Origin: Lentisphaerota bacterium
Lineage (GTDB): Bacteria > Verrucomicrobiota > Lentisphaeria > Victivallales > UBA1829
Direction: 5' to 3'
NCBI GenBank assembly: GCA_015061565.1
Contig: SUWI01000014.1
Location: 1 to 44,230 of the forward strand
DNA: 44,230 bases
Both the position numbers and the translations under genes were made by a program. The notes below the pieces were generated by a model. That model was not told the DNA's origin. It worked only from the letters and a program-made list of their open reading frames with translations, and did no database searches. This document shows positions 6,592-14,903 of this stretch, piece by piece (the stretch's first letter is position 1; each line of letters starts with the position of its first letter).

Positions 6592-6656
6592 CGGCCGCCG
6601 GACAGAACATTTTTACCTTTCCCCGGGTAAATCTGCTGTCCGGCGGCCGTTTTTTT
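6592..6656 (+). terminator. Strong rho-independent terminator after the Gam-like gene
   Basis: A perfect 14-bp stem CGGCCGCCGGACAG / CTGTCCGGCGGCCG (6592-6605 and 6636-6649) is followed by seven T. The 30-nt loop holds a second small hairpin (TTTACC / GGTAAA). Confidence 0.92.
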
Positions 6657-6681
6657 GCCTCCAGCAGTGATCACGCACTAA

Positions 6682-6988
6682 CGCGAGCCGCGTCAGCGGA
6701 GTTGGGAGAGCAATAATTCTTTGGATGGGCGAAGGAAAAGGTTTGTGGTTTGTGCGAGATTTCCGCCGTCGCCCCTTTGGGGCTTGAGTCTCGTATTTGA
6801 ATCGATTCCCGGGGCTTCTCCCCGGGCTATATTCCATCGCCCCGTTGGGGCTTGGCGGGGAAATCCAGATTCACTTGTGCCAAGCCATGTCTTGCGCGTT
6901 CTCCGTTTTCTCCGTTTTCTCCGTTTTCTCCGTATCAGTTCGCGGAAACCCCGCGCCGACTCCTCCAATTCCGCTGACGCCATACGCG
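6682..6988. repeat. MITE-like element with terminal inverted repeats and internal palindromes
   Basis: This gene-free stretch is bounded by GCGTCAGCGGAGTTGG at 6690-6705 and its near-complement CCAATTCCGCTGACGC at 6965-6980, with a shared CGCG a few bases further out on both sides. Inside lie three perfect short palindromes, GCCCCTTTGGGGC (6771-6783), CCCGGGGCTTCTCCCCGGG (6808-6826) and GCCCCGTTGGGGC (6839-6851), plus copy 2 of the (TTCTCCGT)n repeat. It carries no transposase. The palindromic GGGGC/GCCCC units resemble REP-type dispersed repeats. A non-autonomous mobile element is the simplest reading; target-site duplications are not evident. Confidence 0.55.
6886..6956 (+). repeat. (TTCTCCGT)n dispersed repeat, copy 2
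   Basis: CATGTCTTGCGCG is followed by four TTCTCCGT units, ATCAGTTCGCG and a CCGCGCC tail. It is the same block order as at 1729-1800 and 39620-39683. Downstream similarity to the 39.6-kb copy resumes with AAAAAATC..TTTTTTTCATAT and a CTTGA -35 box. Confidence 0.85.
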
Positions 6989-7025
6989 ATACCGCGAAAA
7001 AATCCGATTTTTTTCATATCCGGAC

Positions 7026-7053
7026 TTGATTTTCTCCTTTTTGGGCCTATAAT
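7026..7053 (+). promoter_or_regulatory. Predicted promoter of the GntR-pseudopilin operon
   Basis: TTGATT (7026-7031) and a perfect TATAAT (7048-7053) are 16 bp apart, 47 nt before the likely regulator start at 7101. Just downstream the leader repeats TGCAACA (7062-7069 region and about 7083). Confidence 0.75.
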
Positions 7054-7100
7054 ACAACATAGTGCAACAAAGGATCACAAATTGCAACATCGGACGGAAC

Positions 7101-8213
7101 ATGATCGAAGAATTGCGGAAAGATGAAGCGATGCCGCTGCCGGACCAGATCAGCAGCATCATCCGGACACGGATCGAAACGGGCGAATACCGGCCGGGAA
7201 AACGGCTGGGCACGATCCGGCAGTTTGCCAAAGATTTCGCCGTTAATCCGAGAACGGTGATCAAGGCGCTGGACATTCTGGAAGAAGAGGCACTGATCGA
7301 ACGGATCCCGGTCAAGGGCGTATTTGTTTCGGAACGGCTGAAGCCGGAAAAGAAACAGCTGAATGCCTGTTTCGCCTTCCCGGAAAAAGAAATGGCGCCG
7401 TTGGAAAATGCCAAAGAGAACTGGGGATTGAATTACGAACTTTACCGAGGTCTGTTCGACGGTTCGCGGCAATACAAAATCAATTTGCAGTTCATCTATT
7501 TTGAGGACAATCCCGGCCGGGCGCTGTTGGAAAAGCAGAAAGCGGCACTGCGGAAATTCGATTTCGTGATCTTTCCCGGCGACACGCAGCTGATCAATCT
7601 GCGCGATGCGTCCGCGGCGGAACGGCTGACCTTTTACCTGGCCAGTCAATTCGATTCACCGCCTTCGTCTTCCCCGGCCGTCAAAGTCGACTACGACCGG
7701 AACGCAGCGGAACAGTCGCTGCTGGACTATTTTCTGGAAACCGGCTGCCGGAGTGCGGCGTCGGCCGCATGGGAGAGCTCGCCATCCATCAGAGGGACGG
7801 AATTTCTGGATCGGGCGGCAGCCGGAAACGGGGCCAGGACGGAATTATGGACCATCCGCCGGAATCATCCCGATTCACTGGAGCAGATCAAAAAATATCT
7901 GAAGCGGAAAACCGAATTTATTTTTGTCGATACCACCGAATGCATGCCGCAGATTTTTGAAGCGGCATTCGACTTGGGGCTGACCCCCGGAAAAGATTTC
8001 ATCATCACCGCGATCGCCAGCGGCATGACGTTCAACGGTCTGTTTCCGCGGTTCTCTTATTTCCGCATCCCGCGTTACGAAATGGCGCTGCAAATCATGC
8101 AGTCCGCGGATGAGATCATCCGCCGCGGCGGAAAAACCGGGACTTTCCCACAGTTGAAAGTGGAATTCATTCAGGGAAAAAACCATAAAAAACCAATGAG
8201 GAGCATATCATGA
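7101..8213 (+). CDS. GntR-family regulator with sugar-binding-type sensor domain
   Basis: The first 75 residues are a GntR winged helix ([18 protein letters not shown], then [23 protein letters not shown]). The rest, about 290 residues, has the alternating alpha/beta pattern of a LacI-type periplasmic-binding fold, as in AraR-like GntR regulators that sense sugars. The ATG at 7101 is chosen as it follows the TATAAT by a normal distance; a GTG at 7062 would sit almost on the transcription start. The stop overlaps the next start (ATGA), so the regulator is made together with the pseudopilin and the giant secreted protein that follow, suggesting autoregulation of one glycan-response unit. The ligand is unknown. 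Confidence 0.82.
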   Translation: MIEELRKDEAMPLPDQISSIIRTRIETGEYRPGKRLGTIRQFAKDFAVNPRTVIKALDILEEEALIERIPVKGVFVSERLKPEKKQLNACFAFPEKEMAPLENAKENWGLNYELYRGLFDGSRQYKINLQFIYFEDNPGRALLEKQKAALRKFDFVIFPGDTQLINLRDASAAERLTFYLASQFDSPPSSSPAVKVDYDRNAAEQSLLDYFLETGCRSAASAAWESSPSIRGTEFLDRAAAGNGARTELWTIRRNHPDSLEQIKKYLKRKTEFIFVDTTECMPQIFEAAFDLGLTPGKDFIITAIASGMTFNGLFPRFSYFRIPRYEMALQIMQSADEIIRRGGKTGTFPQLKVEFIQGKNHKKPMRSIS

Positions 8214-8983
8214 AAATTCAAAACGAAATGAAGAATCGAATTTGCCAAGGGGCAAAGTATTTCACGCTGATCGAACTCCTGGTCGTTATAGCAATCATAG
8301 CGATTCTGGCGGGGATGCTGCTGCCGGCACTGAACCGGGCAAAAGAAGTTTCACAAGCAACCGGCTGCATGAACAATTTGAAGCAATTCGGATTGGTCGC
8401 CGCCAATTACGCGATGGAAAACAACGATTATATGATGCCACGAATGGTCTGCAAAGCCAGAAGCGGAACCGGATATGTCAACTGGCTTACAGCAAATTCA
8501 TTCGTGCCGGTAAGTCTGGGTTACAGCGCGGAAAAATGGAAGGAGGGAACAGGGTTCAACGGCTGCCCCAGCCGTCAGGATAACGGAAGACGGGGTATTG
8601 ATTCCAATTCGTATCGGGCAAACAGTTATGCGATCTGTCAGCAGGTTGCCGGGACCGGCACTGATGGTGCGACAGTAGATTACCACAAACTCGGCTTTCT
8701 GAGGCGGCCCTCCCACTATTATAATTTCCATGACAGTGAAACCTTTCAGTCAAACCGGTCGCAGTTTTTCTGGGATGTTTCTTACGGGAAAAACTATAAT
8801 GTGACAGATTTCCGTCACACCGGGGGGACCCGGGCCAATTTTACCTGCGTGGACGGTCATGTGGAAAACAACGTCTTCCAGAAAAACATGTACAAGGGCC
8901 CCAATGAGAGCAGCGTTGCGGCCAACAAAGAGCTTTACAGCAAATTCAATCCGAAGACCAACGATGAACCCGGATATAATTGA
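8210..8983 (+). CDS. Type IV pseudopilin-like protein with H-X-DG motif (module 1)
   Basis: The 257-residue protein has a 17-residue basic leader and the prepilin methylation site [16 protein letters not shown] (cleavage before Phe, Glu at mature position 5), then an extracellular globular domain. Near the C-terminus, [17 protein letters not shown] matches the H-X9-DG motif of the large Lentisphaerota/Planctomycetota pseudopilin family, but with 11 residues between His and Asp-Gly instead of nine. GAGGAG precedes the ATG. It is presumably processed by a prepilin peptidase encoded elsewhere and assembled by a type II secretion or type IV pilus system. Its place between a regulator and a secreted hydrolase suggests a substrate-specific role in enzyme export or glycan binding. 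Confidence 0.85.
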   Translation: MKIQNEMKNRICQGAKYFTLIELLVVIAIIAILAGMLLPALNRAKEVSQATGCMNNLKQFGLVAANYAMENNDYMMPRMVCKARSGTGYVNWLTANSFVPVSLGYSAEKWKEGTGFNGCPSRQDNGRRGIDSNSYRANSYAICQQVAGTGTDGATVDYHKLGFLRRPSHYYNFHDSETFQSNRSQFFWDVSYGKNYNVTDFRHTGGTRANFTCVDGHVENNVFQKNMYKGPNESSVAANKELYSKFNPKTNDEPGYN

Positions 8984-9030
8984 TCCGGGGGAAAAGAACC
9001 GAGCCCATGTTCCATGCAGGAGAAAATACG

Positions 9031-12000
9031 ATGAAAAAGCAACTGATACCCGCAGCGTCATTATTCATCACCGCGGCCCTGGCGGCAGCCGATCCGAATC
9101 TGCTTTTTGAAGCGAAATATGACACCTACAGCCAGCACGCGGATTTCGCCAAAGGCGACCGGAAAGCGTATGGTTTTCCCGAATCGGACCTGCAGCTGAG
9201 AATGTATCCCGGCGTGCAGAACAAAGGCAACAGCCTGCAGCTGGCCGACACGGAACGGGTCTATTACCGTCCTTTCGGAAATTTCAACGCCCCGCAGGGG
9301 ACGGTGTCGTTCTGGTTCCAGATGGTCAATTACGATCTGCGCAATGATTTGCTGCAATCCCTTTTCTCGGTAGTGGACAACGGTGTCGGCCGATGGCCGA
9401 ACGGATATTATTTCCGCATCCTAAAAAACAAGAATGAATGGAAAGATTTCATCATCGCGCAGATTTATTACAAGGACGGCAAGATGGACAAGGCGCTGAA
9501 GCGTCAGGTTCAGGTTTATACCCGTCCGTTCAAATGGAAAAAAGGGGAATGGCATCACATTGCGATCACTTGGAACCGGAAAATCTTCTGTCTCTATCTC
9601 GACGGTATTCTGCACCCGCATTCAACCACCGGAGGTCCCCGCATAGACGCGGAAAGCAAAGGAATCCCGTATGATCACCCGACCCGCACCATGGACGGTT
9701 TTGAACTGCCGCAGATCTCCCGAAAATCCTACATGTTCATCGGCAACTATTTCAAGCCGGGCGGCAAATCCGACAAAACGGCGTTTGACAATCTGCAAAT
9801 CTTCGACCGTCCGCTGAGCGCAGCGGAGATCAAGAAAATCTTTGAGGAAGTCATGCCGCCGAAAAAAACGCAATCGGCGCTGAATTTCGTGGGGATTCCC
9901 TGCGCCGATGATCCGGCCAAAGCGGTTCGCTGTTTCATGTATATGCCGATGGCAAAACCGGAAATCAAATTCAACGCCTGGACCGATCTTTACCGGGACA
10001 AGGAGAATCTGTATGCCATTTTCCATTCCGCCCGCCCCTGCCTCGTGAAAAAGCATACGCGGAGAGACGGTTTTCTGTGGGAAGATGACAGTTTCGAACT
10101 GCACCTGAAAGCCCCCGACAGCCAGTATTACCAGTTCATCGTTAACGGGAACGGCGCTTTTTTCGACAGCAGGAACAAGGACAAAAGCTGGAATGCGGAG
10201 GGTGTAATCTGCAAGGTCGAACTCAAGGAAAACGGCTGGACGGCGAGGTTGACTATTCCTCTGAAAAATCTTTCCCCGCTGAAAGGCGACTGGCTTCTGG
10301 ATGTCTGCACTGCCGCGGTCACGGGCAGAAAGACCAATTATTACCGGTGGAGCAACAAGATTTTCGACGGGTCTTTCACCGCGACCGGTGAAATGAGATT
10401 CCTGCCGCCCGGCATCTGGTTCACTGCCGAAAAAATCGGTGATCTCGGCCGCGGAAATCTGGATCTACAGGTCAAGGCTTCCGCCAATGTCAAGGTCAAA
10501 GCCTCTTATCTGCCTTTGAGCGGTTACCGCAGCACCTATCCCGGTGACCTGAAAAAGAATCCTTGGCAGATGATGCTGCCCGCCGGGGAACAGTCGCTGG
10601 ATATTGAGGCGAGATCCGGTAGCAGTCAGGTTTACAGATATCATGTTGATTATACCGTGGATTTTCCAATGGAACTGTCATTCAACACCGCGCTGAAACG
10701 AAAAAAAATCGAACTGTCCGTTGACTTCTCCAATGCCGGCGGAGCAAGATTGGCCGCCATCGCGAAAAATGGGATCAAGGGGACGATCGAGCTGAAAGAC
10801 CAGTCCGGCAAAATCTGGAGCCGGGGCGAATTCAGCACCCGAAAACCGCAATGCAAAACGGAAATCGACTTCCCGGCTGATCTGCCGTCCGGAACTTACA
10901 GTCTGACTGCGCAGGCGGATGACCTGTCCCGCACCATTTCCTACCGGATGCCGGACCTTCGGCCTTATCAGCAGAAAATTGCCCATGATTCCACCGTGCC
11001 GGAGCCATGGACCGGGGTCATCCAGACCGGCAAAAATTCATTCAAAGTCTGGAACCGCGAATACTATTTCGACGGTCAATCGCCGTTTCCGACCCAGATC
11101 ACCGCAGCCGGAACCGACCTGCTGATCCGCCCGCCCATTCTGAGTATGAACGGAAAGAACGCAAAATGGGAAAACTGGCAGATCACCGACAAACGGCAGG
11201 ACCGCTGGTGTTTTGCCGGGAAAGGAACCGTCGACGGCGTTCCGGCCGTCTATGAATCCGAACTCTGGTTCGACGGCATGTATCTGCTCAAATGGAGCCT
11301 GGATCCGAAATCCGGACATCTCATAAAGGACATGAAAATAACTTACGGCATGCCGAAGGAATGTTCGGAATATGCCTATAATCCGGAACTCATCCCCTGG
11401 AAAAACGGCAAAGTAAGCGTTTCCCTGCTTCCGGAAAATGCCTCCAGAAAAAATAATACGATCTGGCTCAGCGGTTTTGACAAAGGTCTGTTTTTCTGGG
11501 TAAAATCCAATGCCAACTGGGTAAACCAGCCTGGAGAAAAACCCTTGACCGCGGAGAGGAAGGGAGAGCGCACGGAAATTTCCCTGAACATCATCACGCG
11601 TCCAGCCGAACTGTCCTCGAAAGCCGGATACACCATGGTCTTTCAGGCAACACCCTCCCGACCGATGCCGCCGAATTTCCGCGAAGTGAATTATCTCAGT
11701 TTCGGCAAATGCTCTGAAACCACCCACGAATTCGGCAATACCGGCTGCGGACATGACCGTCCCAGAATAGACGACGCTTCCGTTTTCAACGGATGTTATC
11801 CCCGGGATTTCAAGGAATTTGCCAGGCACAACGCAACGCGGAAAGTGAAGAATCACATGTACACCACGCCGGGACACCTTTCCGATTATGCACCGGATTT
11901 CGATTACTGGGATAAAAAAACACTCAGCAAGCCCGGCGCCATGTTCACAGGGAAAAAACTCGGCATCAGCCAGATGAGTTATCTTTTCTGTTCCAATGCG

Positions 12001-12903
12001 ACCGATGCACCCGCGGATCTCTGGAGCTGGTGGTGCGACGATGCCATGAAACGGCTCAAAAACTATAACGGATTGTATTTCGATCTTTCGGTGGTCCGCT
12101 ATTGTGAAAACACGGAACACGGCTGCGCCGGAATTGACGCCTTCGGCCAGAAATACCTGAGCAATGACGCCCTCGGACTGCGCAATTTCTTTATGCGCTG
12201 CTACAAGACCTGCCACAAAAACGGCGGCGACATGATGATCCACTGCCATGTGGCTTACATGCCCATGACCCATATCACCGATTTCTTCGCTCCCGGTGAA
12301 AATACCTGCAAGCTCTGCCAGGCCAATTATGAATTCGGCTATTGCGAAGGCATTGCGCCGGAAGAATATCAGACCACTTACAATCAGTACAGATGCGGCG
12401 TCGCCTTCAAATTCATCCTGCAAAACGGCCGGGCGGTCATGCTTACCCCATCCATGAAACATCTGAATTTCCGCACGGATGTTCCCATGACTCTCCATGC
12501 CCTCACGCCGATGGTCGTCCATGACATCAGCGTATGGGGCCATTATGTCTGCACCCGCATCGTCGACCAGTTGTGGAAGATCTATCGAAAAGTTCACCTG
12601 AGCAAGGCTGAATTCCATCCTTACTGGCGGAACGATGCCCTTTCCTCCGGGAGTCCGCGCACCTATGCCAGCTGGTATCAATGGAAAGACCCTGATGCAC
12701 CATACCAAGTAATGATCGCCGCCGGCAACTTTACCCGGAAACGGCAGAAAGCCGGTCTGAAGATCGATTTCCAAAAAATGGGCATCCGGGAATCTTCGGC
12801 AAACTTCCACGATCTTTGGAACGACCAACCGCTCACTCGGAAGCAGCTGGATGAATTTGAGCTCGACGGCGGGACTTTCATGCTCATCGGAATCAGACAC
12901 TGA
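9031..12903 (+). CDS. Giant secreted multidomain protein: LamG-like, CBM9-like and glycoside-hydrolase-type domains
   Basis: The 1290-residue protein starts at 9031 behind AGGAG with a signal peptide (MKKQLIPAASLFITAALAAA). Domains, in rough positions: 20-285 a concanavalin-like LamG fold (GTVSFWFQ, W-H-H-I-A-I-T-W-N, D-N-L-Q-I-F-D-R-P-L-S-A-A-E-I); 310-460 a CBM9-like beta-sandwich (L-W-E-D-D-S-F-E-L-H); 470-650 beta-rich linkers; 680-1285 a large catalytic-type region containing Y-F-D-L-S and H-C-H-V-A-Y, resembling the DUF6067 glycoside hydrolase-like family. It would act in the periplasm or outside on a polysaccharide. It is the last gene of the GntR-pseudopilin operon. The family link for the C-terminal half is tentative and no catalytic pair can be assigned with confidence. 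Confidence 0.78.
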   Translation: MKKQLIPAASLFITAALAAADPNLLFEAKYDTYSQHADFAKGDRKAYGFPESDLQLRMYPGVQNKGNSLQLADTERVYYRPFGNFNAPQGTVSFWFQMVNYDLRNDLLQSLFSVVDNGVGRWPNGYYFRILKNKNEWKDFIIAQIYYKDGKMDKALKRQVQVYTRPFKWKKGEWHHIAITWNRKIFCLYLDGILHPHSTTGGPRIDAESKGIPYDHPTRTMDGFELPQISRKSYMFIGNYFKPGGKSDKTAFDNLQIFDRPLSAAEIKKIFEEVMPPKKTQSALNFVGIPCADDPAKAVRCFMYMPMAKPEIKFNAWTDLYRDKENLYAIFHSARPCLVKKHTRRDGFLWEDDSFELHLKAPDSQYYQFIVNGNGAFFDSRNKDKSWNAEGVICKVELKENGWTARLTIPLKNLSPLKGDWLLDVCTAAVTGRKTNYYRWSNKIFDGSFTATGEMRFLPPGIWFTAEKIGDLGRGNLDLQVKASANVKVKASYLPLSGYRSTYPGDLKKNPWQMMLPAGEQSLDIEARSGSSQVYRYHVDYTVDFPMELSFNTALKRKKIELSVDFSNAGGARLAAIAKNGIKGTIELKDQSGKIWSRGEFSTRKPQCKTEIDFPADLPSGTYSLTAQADDLSRTISYRMPDLRPYQQKIAHDSTVPEPWTGVIQTGKNSFKVWNREYYFDGQSPFPTQITAAGTDLLIRPPILSMNGKNAKWENWQITDKRQDRWCFAGKGTVDGVPAVYESELWFDGMYLLKWSLDPKSGHLIKDMKITYGMPKECSEYAYNPELIPWKNGKVSVSLLPENASRKNNTIWLSGFDKGLFFWVKSNANWVNQPGEKPLTAERKGERTEISLNIITRPAELSSKAGYTMVFQATPSRPMPPNFREVNYLSFGKCSETTHEFGNTGCGHDRPRIDDASVFNGCYPRDFKEFARHNATRKVKNHMYTTPGHLSDYAPDFDYWDKKTLSKPGAMFTGKKLGISQMSYLFCSNATDAPADLWSWWCDDAMKRLKNYNGLYFDLSVVRYCENTEHGCAGIDAFGQKYLSNDALGLRNFFMRCYKTCHKNGGDMMIHCHVAYMPMTHITDFFAPGENTCKLCQANYEFGYCEGIAPEEYQTTYNQYRCGVAFKFILQNGRAVMLTPSMKHLNFRTDVPMTLHALTPMVVHDISVWGHYVCTRIVDQLWKIYRKVHLSKAEFHPYWRNDALSSGSPRTYASWYQWKDPDAPYQVMIAAGNFTRKRQKAGLKIDFQKMGIRESSANFHDLWNDQPLTRKQLDEFELDGGTFMLIGIRH

Positions 12904-12951
12904 GTCAGAGAGCAGACGCAAAGGCATCCCTTTTCGCAGACGGAAACGAAT

Positions 12952-14874
12952 TCAGCCGAGGAGTGATTTCCACAGGTCGAACGAGGCGTCCGAGGGCATG
13001 CGCCAGTCGCCGCGCGGCGACAGCGAGACCGTGCCCACTTTCGGCCCGTCCGTGGAACAGCTCCGCTTGAACTGCTGCGTGAAGAAACGGCGCAGAAACG
13101 TGTTCAGATAGTCTTTCAGTTTCGCCTCGGGCAGATCCCCGAAGGCTCGTTTCGCCAGGAACAGCAGTTTTTCCGGACCGGCCCCGTATTTGAAGAAATG
13201 ATACAGATAGAAATCGTGCACTTCATACGGACCGATGATATCCTCGGTTTTCTGCCGGATCCTGCCGGCCTCGTCCGCGGGCAGCAGCTCCGGACTGACC
13301 GGCGTGTCGATCACGTCATAAAGCAGATCGCGGACCGTCTTTTCGGATTCGTCCGCGACAAACGCCACCAGATAACGGATCAGGGTTTTCGGAATGGAAC
13401 AGTTTACCGCATACATGGATATATGGTCGCCGTTGTAGGTGCACCAGCCCATGGCGATCTCGGAGAGGTCGCCGGTGCCGACCACCAGCGCGTTTTCGCT
13501 GTTGGCCACGTCCATCAGGATCTGCGTGCGTTCGCGGGCCTGTGAATTTTCGTAAGTCACATCGTGCACTTTTTCATCGTGTCCGATGGAACGGAAATGC
13601 TCGCGGCAGGCTTCGGCGATGCTGATCTCGCGCAGTTCGGCGCCGAGTGCTTTGCAGAGGTTGACCGCGTTGTGGTAAGTGCGGTCCGTGGTGCCGAATC
13701 CGGGCATGGTGATCGCGATGATATCCGAGGCTGGCCGTTGGAGCAGTTCCATGGTGCGCACGCACACCAGCAGGGCCAGCGTGGAATCCAGTCCGCCGGA
13801 AATACCGATCACCAGTTTTTTCGCATGGGTATGTTCCACGCGTTTGGCCAGACCGGCCGTCTGGATGGCGAAGATCTCGCGGCAGCGCGTCTTGCGCTGT
13901 TCATCCGAGGCGGGAACGAACGGTTTGCGGTCGTAAGTCCGGCGGATCTGCGCCAGTTCGGGAACGGGCGGCTGAACCGCTTTCACCAAGGTGAATTCCG
14001 GAAATGCCGTGGTCGCGGCGCTGTCGGCGAACGGGCTGTCGCCCAGCCGGGCGGCGCTGACGCGCGCCAGATCGACGTCGGCGGTATAAAAGACGTTTTC
14101 GCGCTGGAACCGTTCGGAATCGAGCAGGACCGCGCCGTTTTCCGCGACGATGCAATGTCCGCCGCAGACGATATCGGTGGTGGATTCATGGACGCCGGCG
14201 GAAGCGTAAGCATAGACGGCGACGCAGCGTGCGCTCAAGCCCTGCACGAGACTGCGGCGGTAATCGGCCTTGCCGACCAGTTCGTTGCTGGCGGAAAGGT
14301 TCAGCAGCAGCGTGGCGGAAGCGAGCGACTGCAGCGAACTCGGCGGCACCGTGCTCCACATGTCCTCGCAGATCTCCGCGCCGATCCGCAGATCGCCGCC
14401 CGCATCGAACAGCAGATCGGTCCCGAACGGGATGCCGGTCTGTCCGGCAAAATCGACGGTGGTGTTCCGGATGCCGTATCCGGAGGAGAAATACCGTTTT
14501 TCGTAGAATTCGCGGTAATTGGGCAGATGGGTTTTCGGCACGATGCCGAGAATCTTGCCGTGCTGGAGGATGAGGGCGGCGTTGAAGAGGCGGTTCCGAT
14601 ACCGCACCGGCGCACCGACTGCCAGGATCGAATCCAGGTCCGCCGTTTCCCGGCAGAGCCGTTCCGCCGCCTGTTCCACTCCGTCCAGCAGCGTGCCGTT
14701 GTGGAACAGGTCGCCGCAGGAATAGGCGCTGAGCGCCAGTTCTGGAAAGAGCTGAACGGAGGCGCGGTCTGCGGCTGCTTTTTTTGCCAGGGACAGGATC
14801 TGTTCCGCATTGAACGCCGGATCTGCCACGCGGACCACCGGCACACATGCCGCAATTCGGTAAAAACCAAACAT
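12952..14874 (-). CDS. nadE: Glutamine-dependent NAD+ synthetase
   Basis: The 640-residue two-domain enzyme makes NAD+ from deamido-NAD+, ATP and glutamine. The N-terminal nitrilase domain (1-275) shows the catalytic Glu (FPEL), Lys (K-T-H-L-P-N-Y-R-E-F) and Cys (G-A-E-I-C-E-D-M-W). The C-terminal synthetase domain has the PP-loop G-I-S-G-G-L-D-S-T at about residue 350 and N-G-D-H-I-S-M-Y. Length fits the long bacterial NadE class. GGAGG precedes the ATG. It lies 29 bp behind the aminotransferase gene on the same strand and ends tail-to-tail with the giant secreted-protein gene. Confidence 0.95.
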   Translation of the reverse strand: MFGFYRIAACVPVVRVADPAFNAEQILSLAKKAAADRASVQLFPELALSAYSCGDLFHNGTLLDGVEQAAERLCRETADLDSILAVGAPVRYRNRLFNAALILQHGKILGIVPKTHLPNYREFYEKRYFSSGYGIRNTTVDFAGQTGIPFGTDLLFDAGGDLRIGAEICEDMWSTVPPSSLQSLASATLLLNLSASNELVGKADYRRSLVQGLSARCVAVYAYASAGVHESTTDIVCGGHCIVAENGAVLLDSERFQRENVFYTADVDLARVSAARLGDSPFADSAATTAFPEFTLVKAVQPPVPELAQIRRTYDRKPFVPASDEQRKTRCREIFAIQTAGLAKRVEHTHAKKLVIGISGGLDSTLALLVCVRTMELLQRPASDIIAITMPGFGTTDRTYHNAVNLCKALGAELREISIAEACREHFRSIGHDEKVHDVTYENSQARERTQILMDVANSENALVVGTGDLSEIAMGWCTYNGDHISMYAVNCSIPKTLIRYLVAFVADESEKTVRDLLYDVIDTPVSPELLPADEAGRIRQKTEDIIGPYEVHDFYLYHFFKYGAGPEKLLFLAKRAFGDLPEAKLKDYLNTFLRRFFTQQFKRSCSTDGPKVGTVSLSPRGDWRMPSDASFDLWKSLLG

Positions 14875-14903
14875 TTTTATCCTCCGCTACAAGTTGAACC
14901 TGC

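Noticed and set aside
6886-6956. Possible CRISPR-like array
   Set aside because: Units are 8 bp and contiguous, with no spacers and no cas genes.
6693-6983. A 96-codon minus frame encoding an Arg/Lys-rich protein
   Set aside because: It lies fully inside the palindromic repeat element, and the Arg/Lys run is the (TTCTCCGT)n array read backward.
11038-12927. A 629-codon open frame antisense to the giant secreted protein
   Set aside because: The sense frame has a signal peptide, recognisable domains and a ribosome-binding site. The antisense product is rich in His, Phe and Gly with no domain, as expected from the codon bias of the sense gene.
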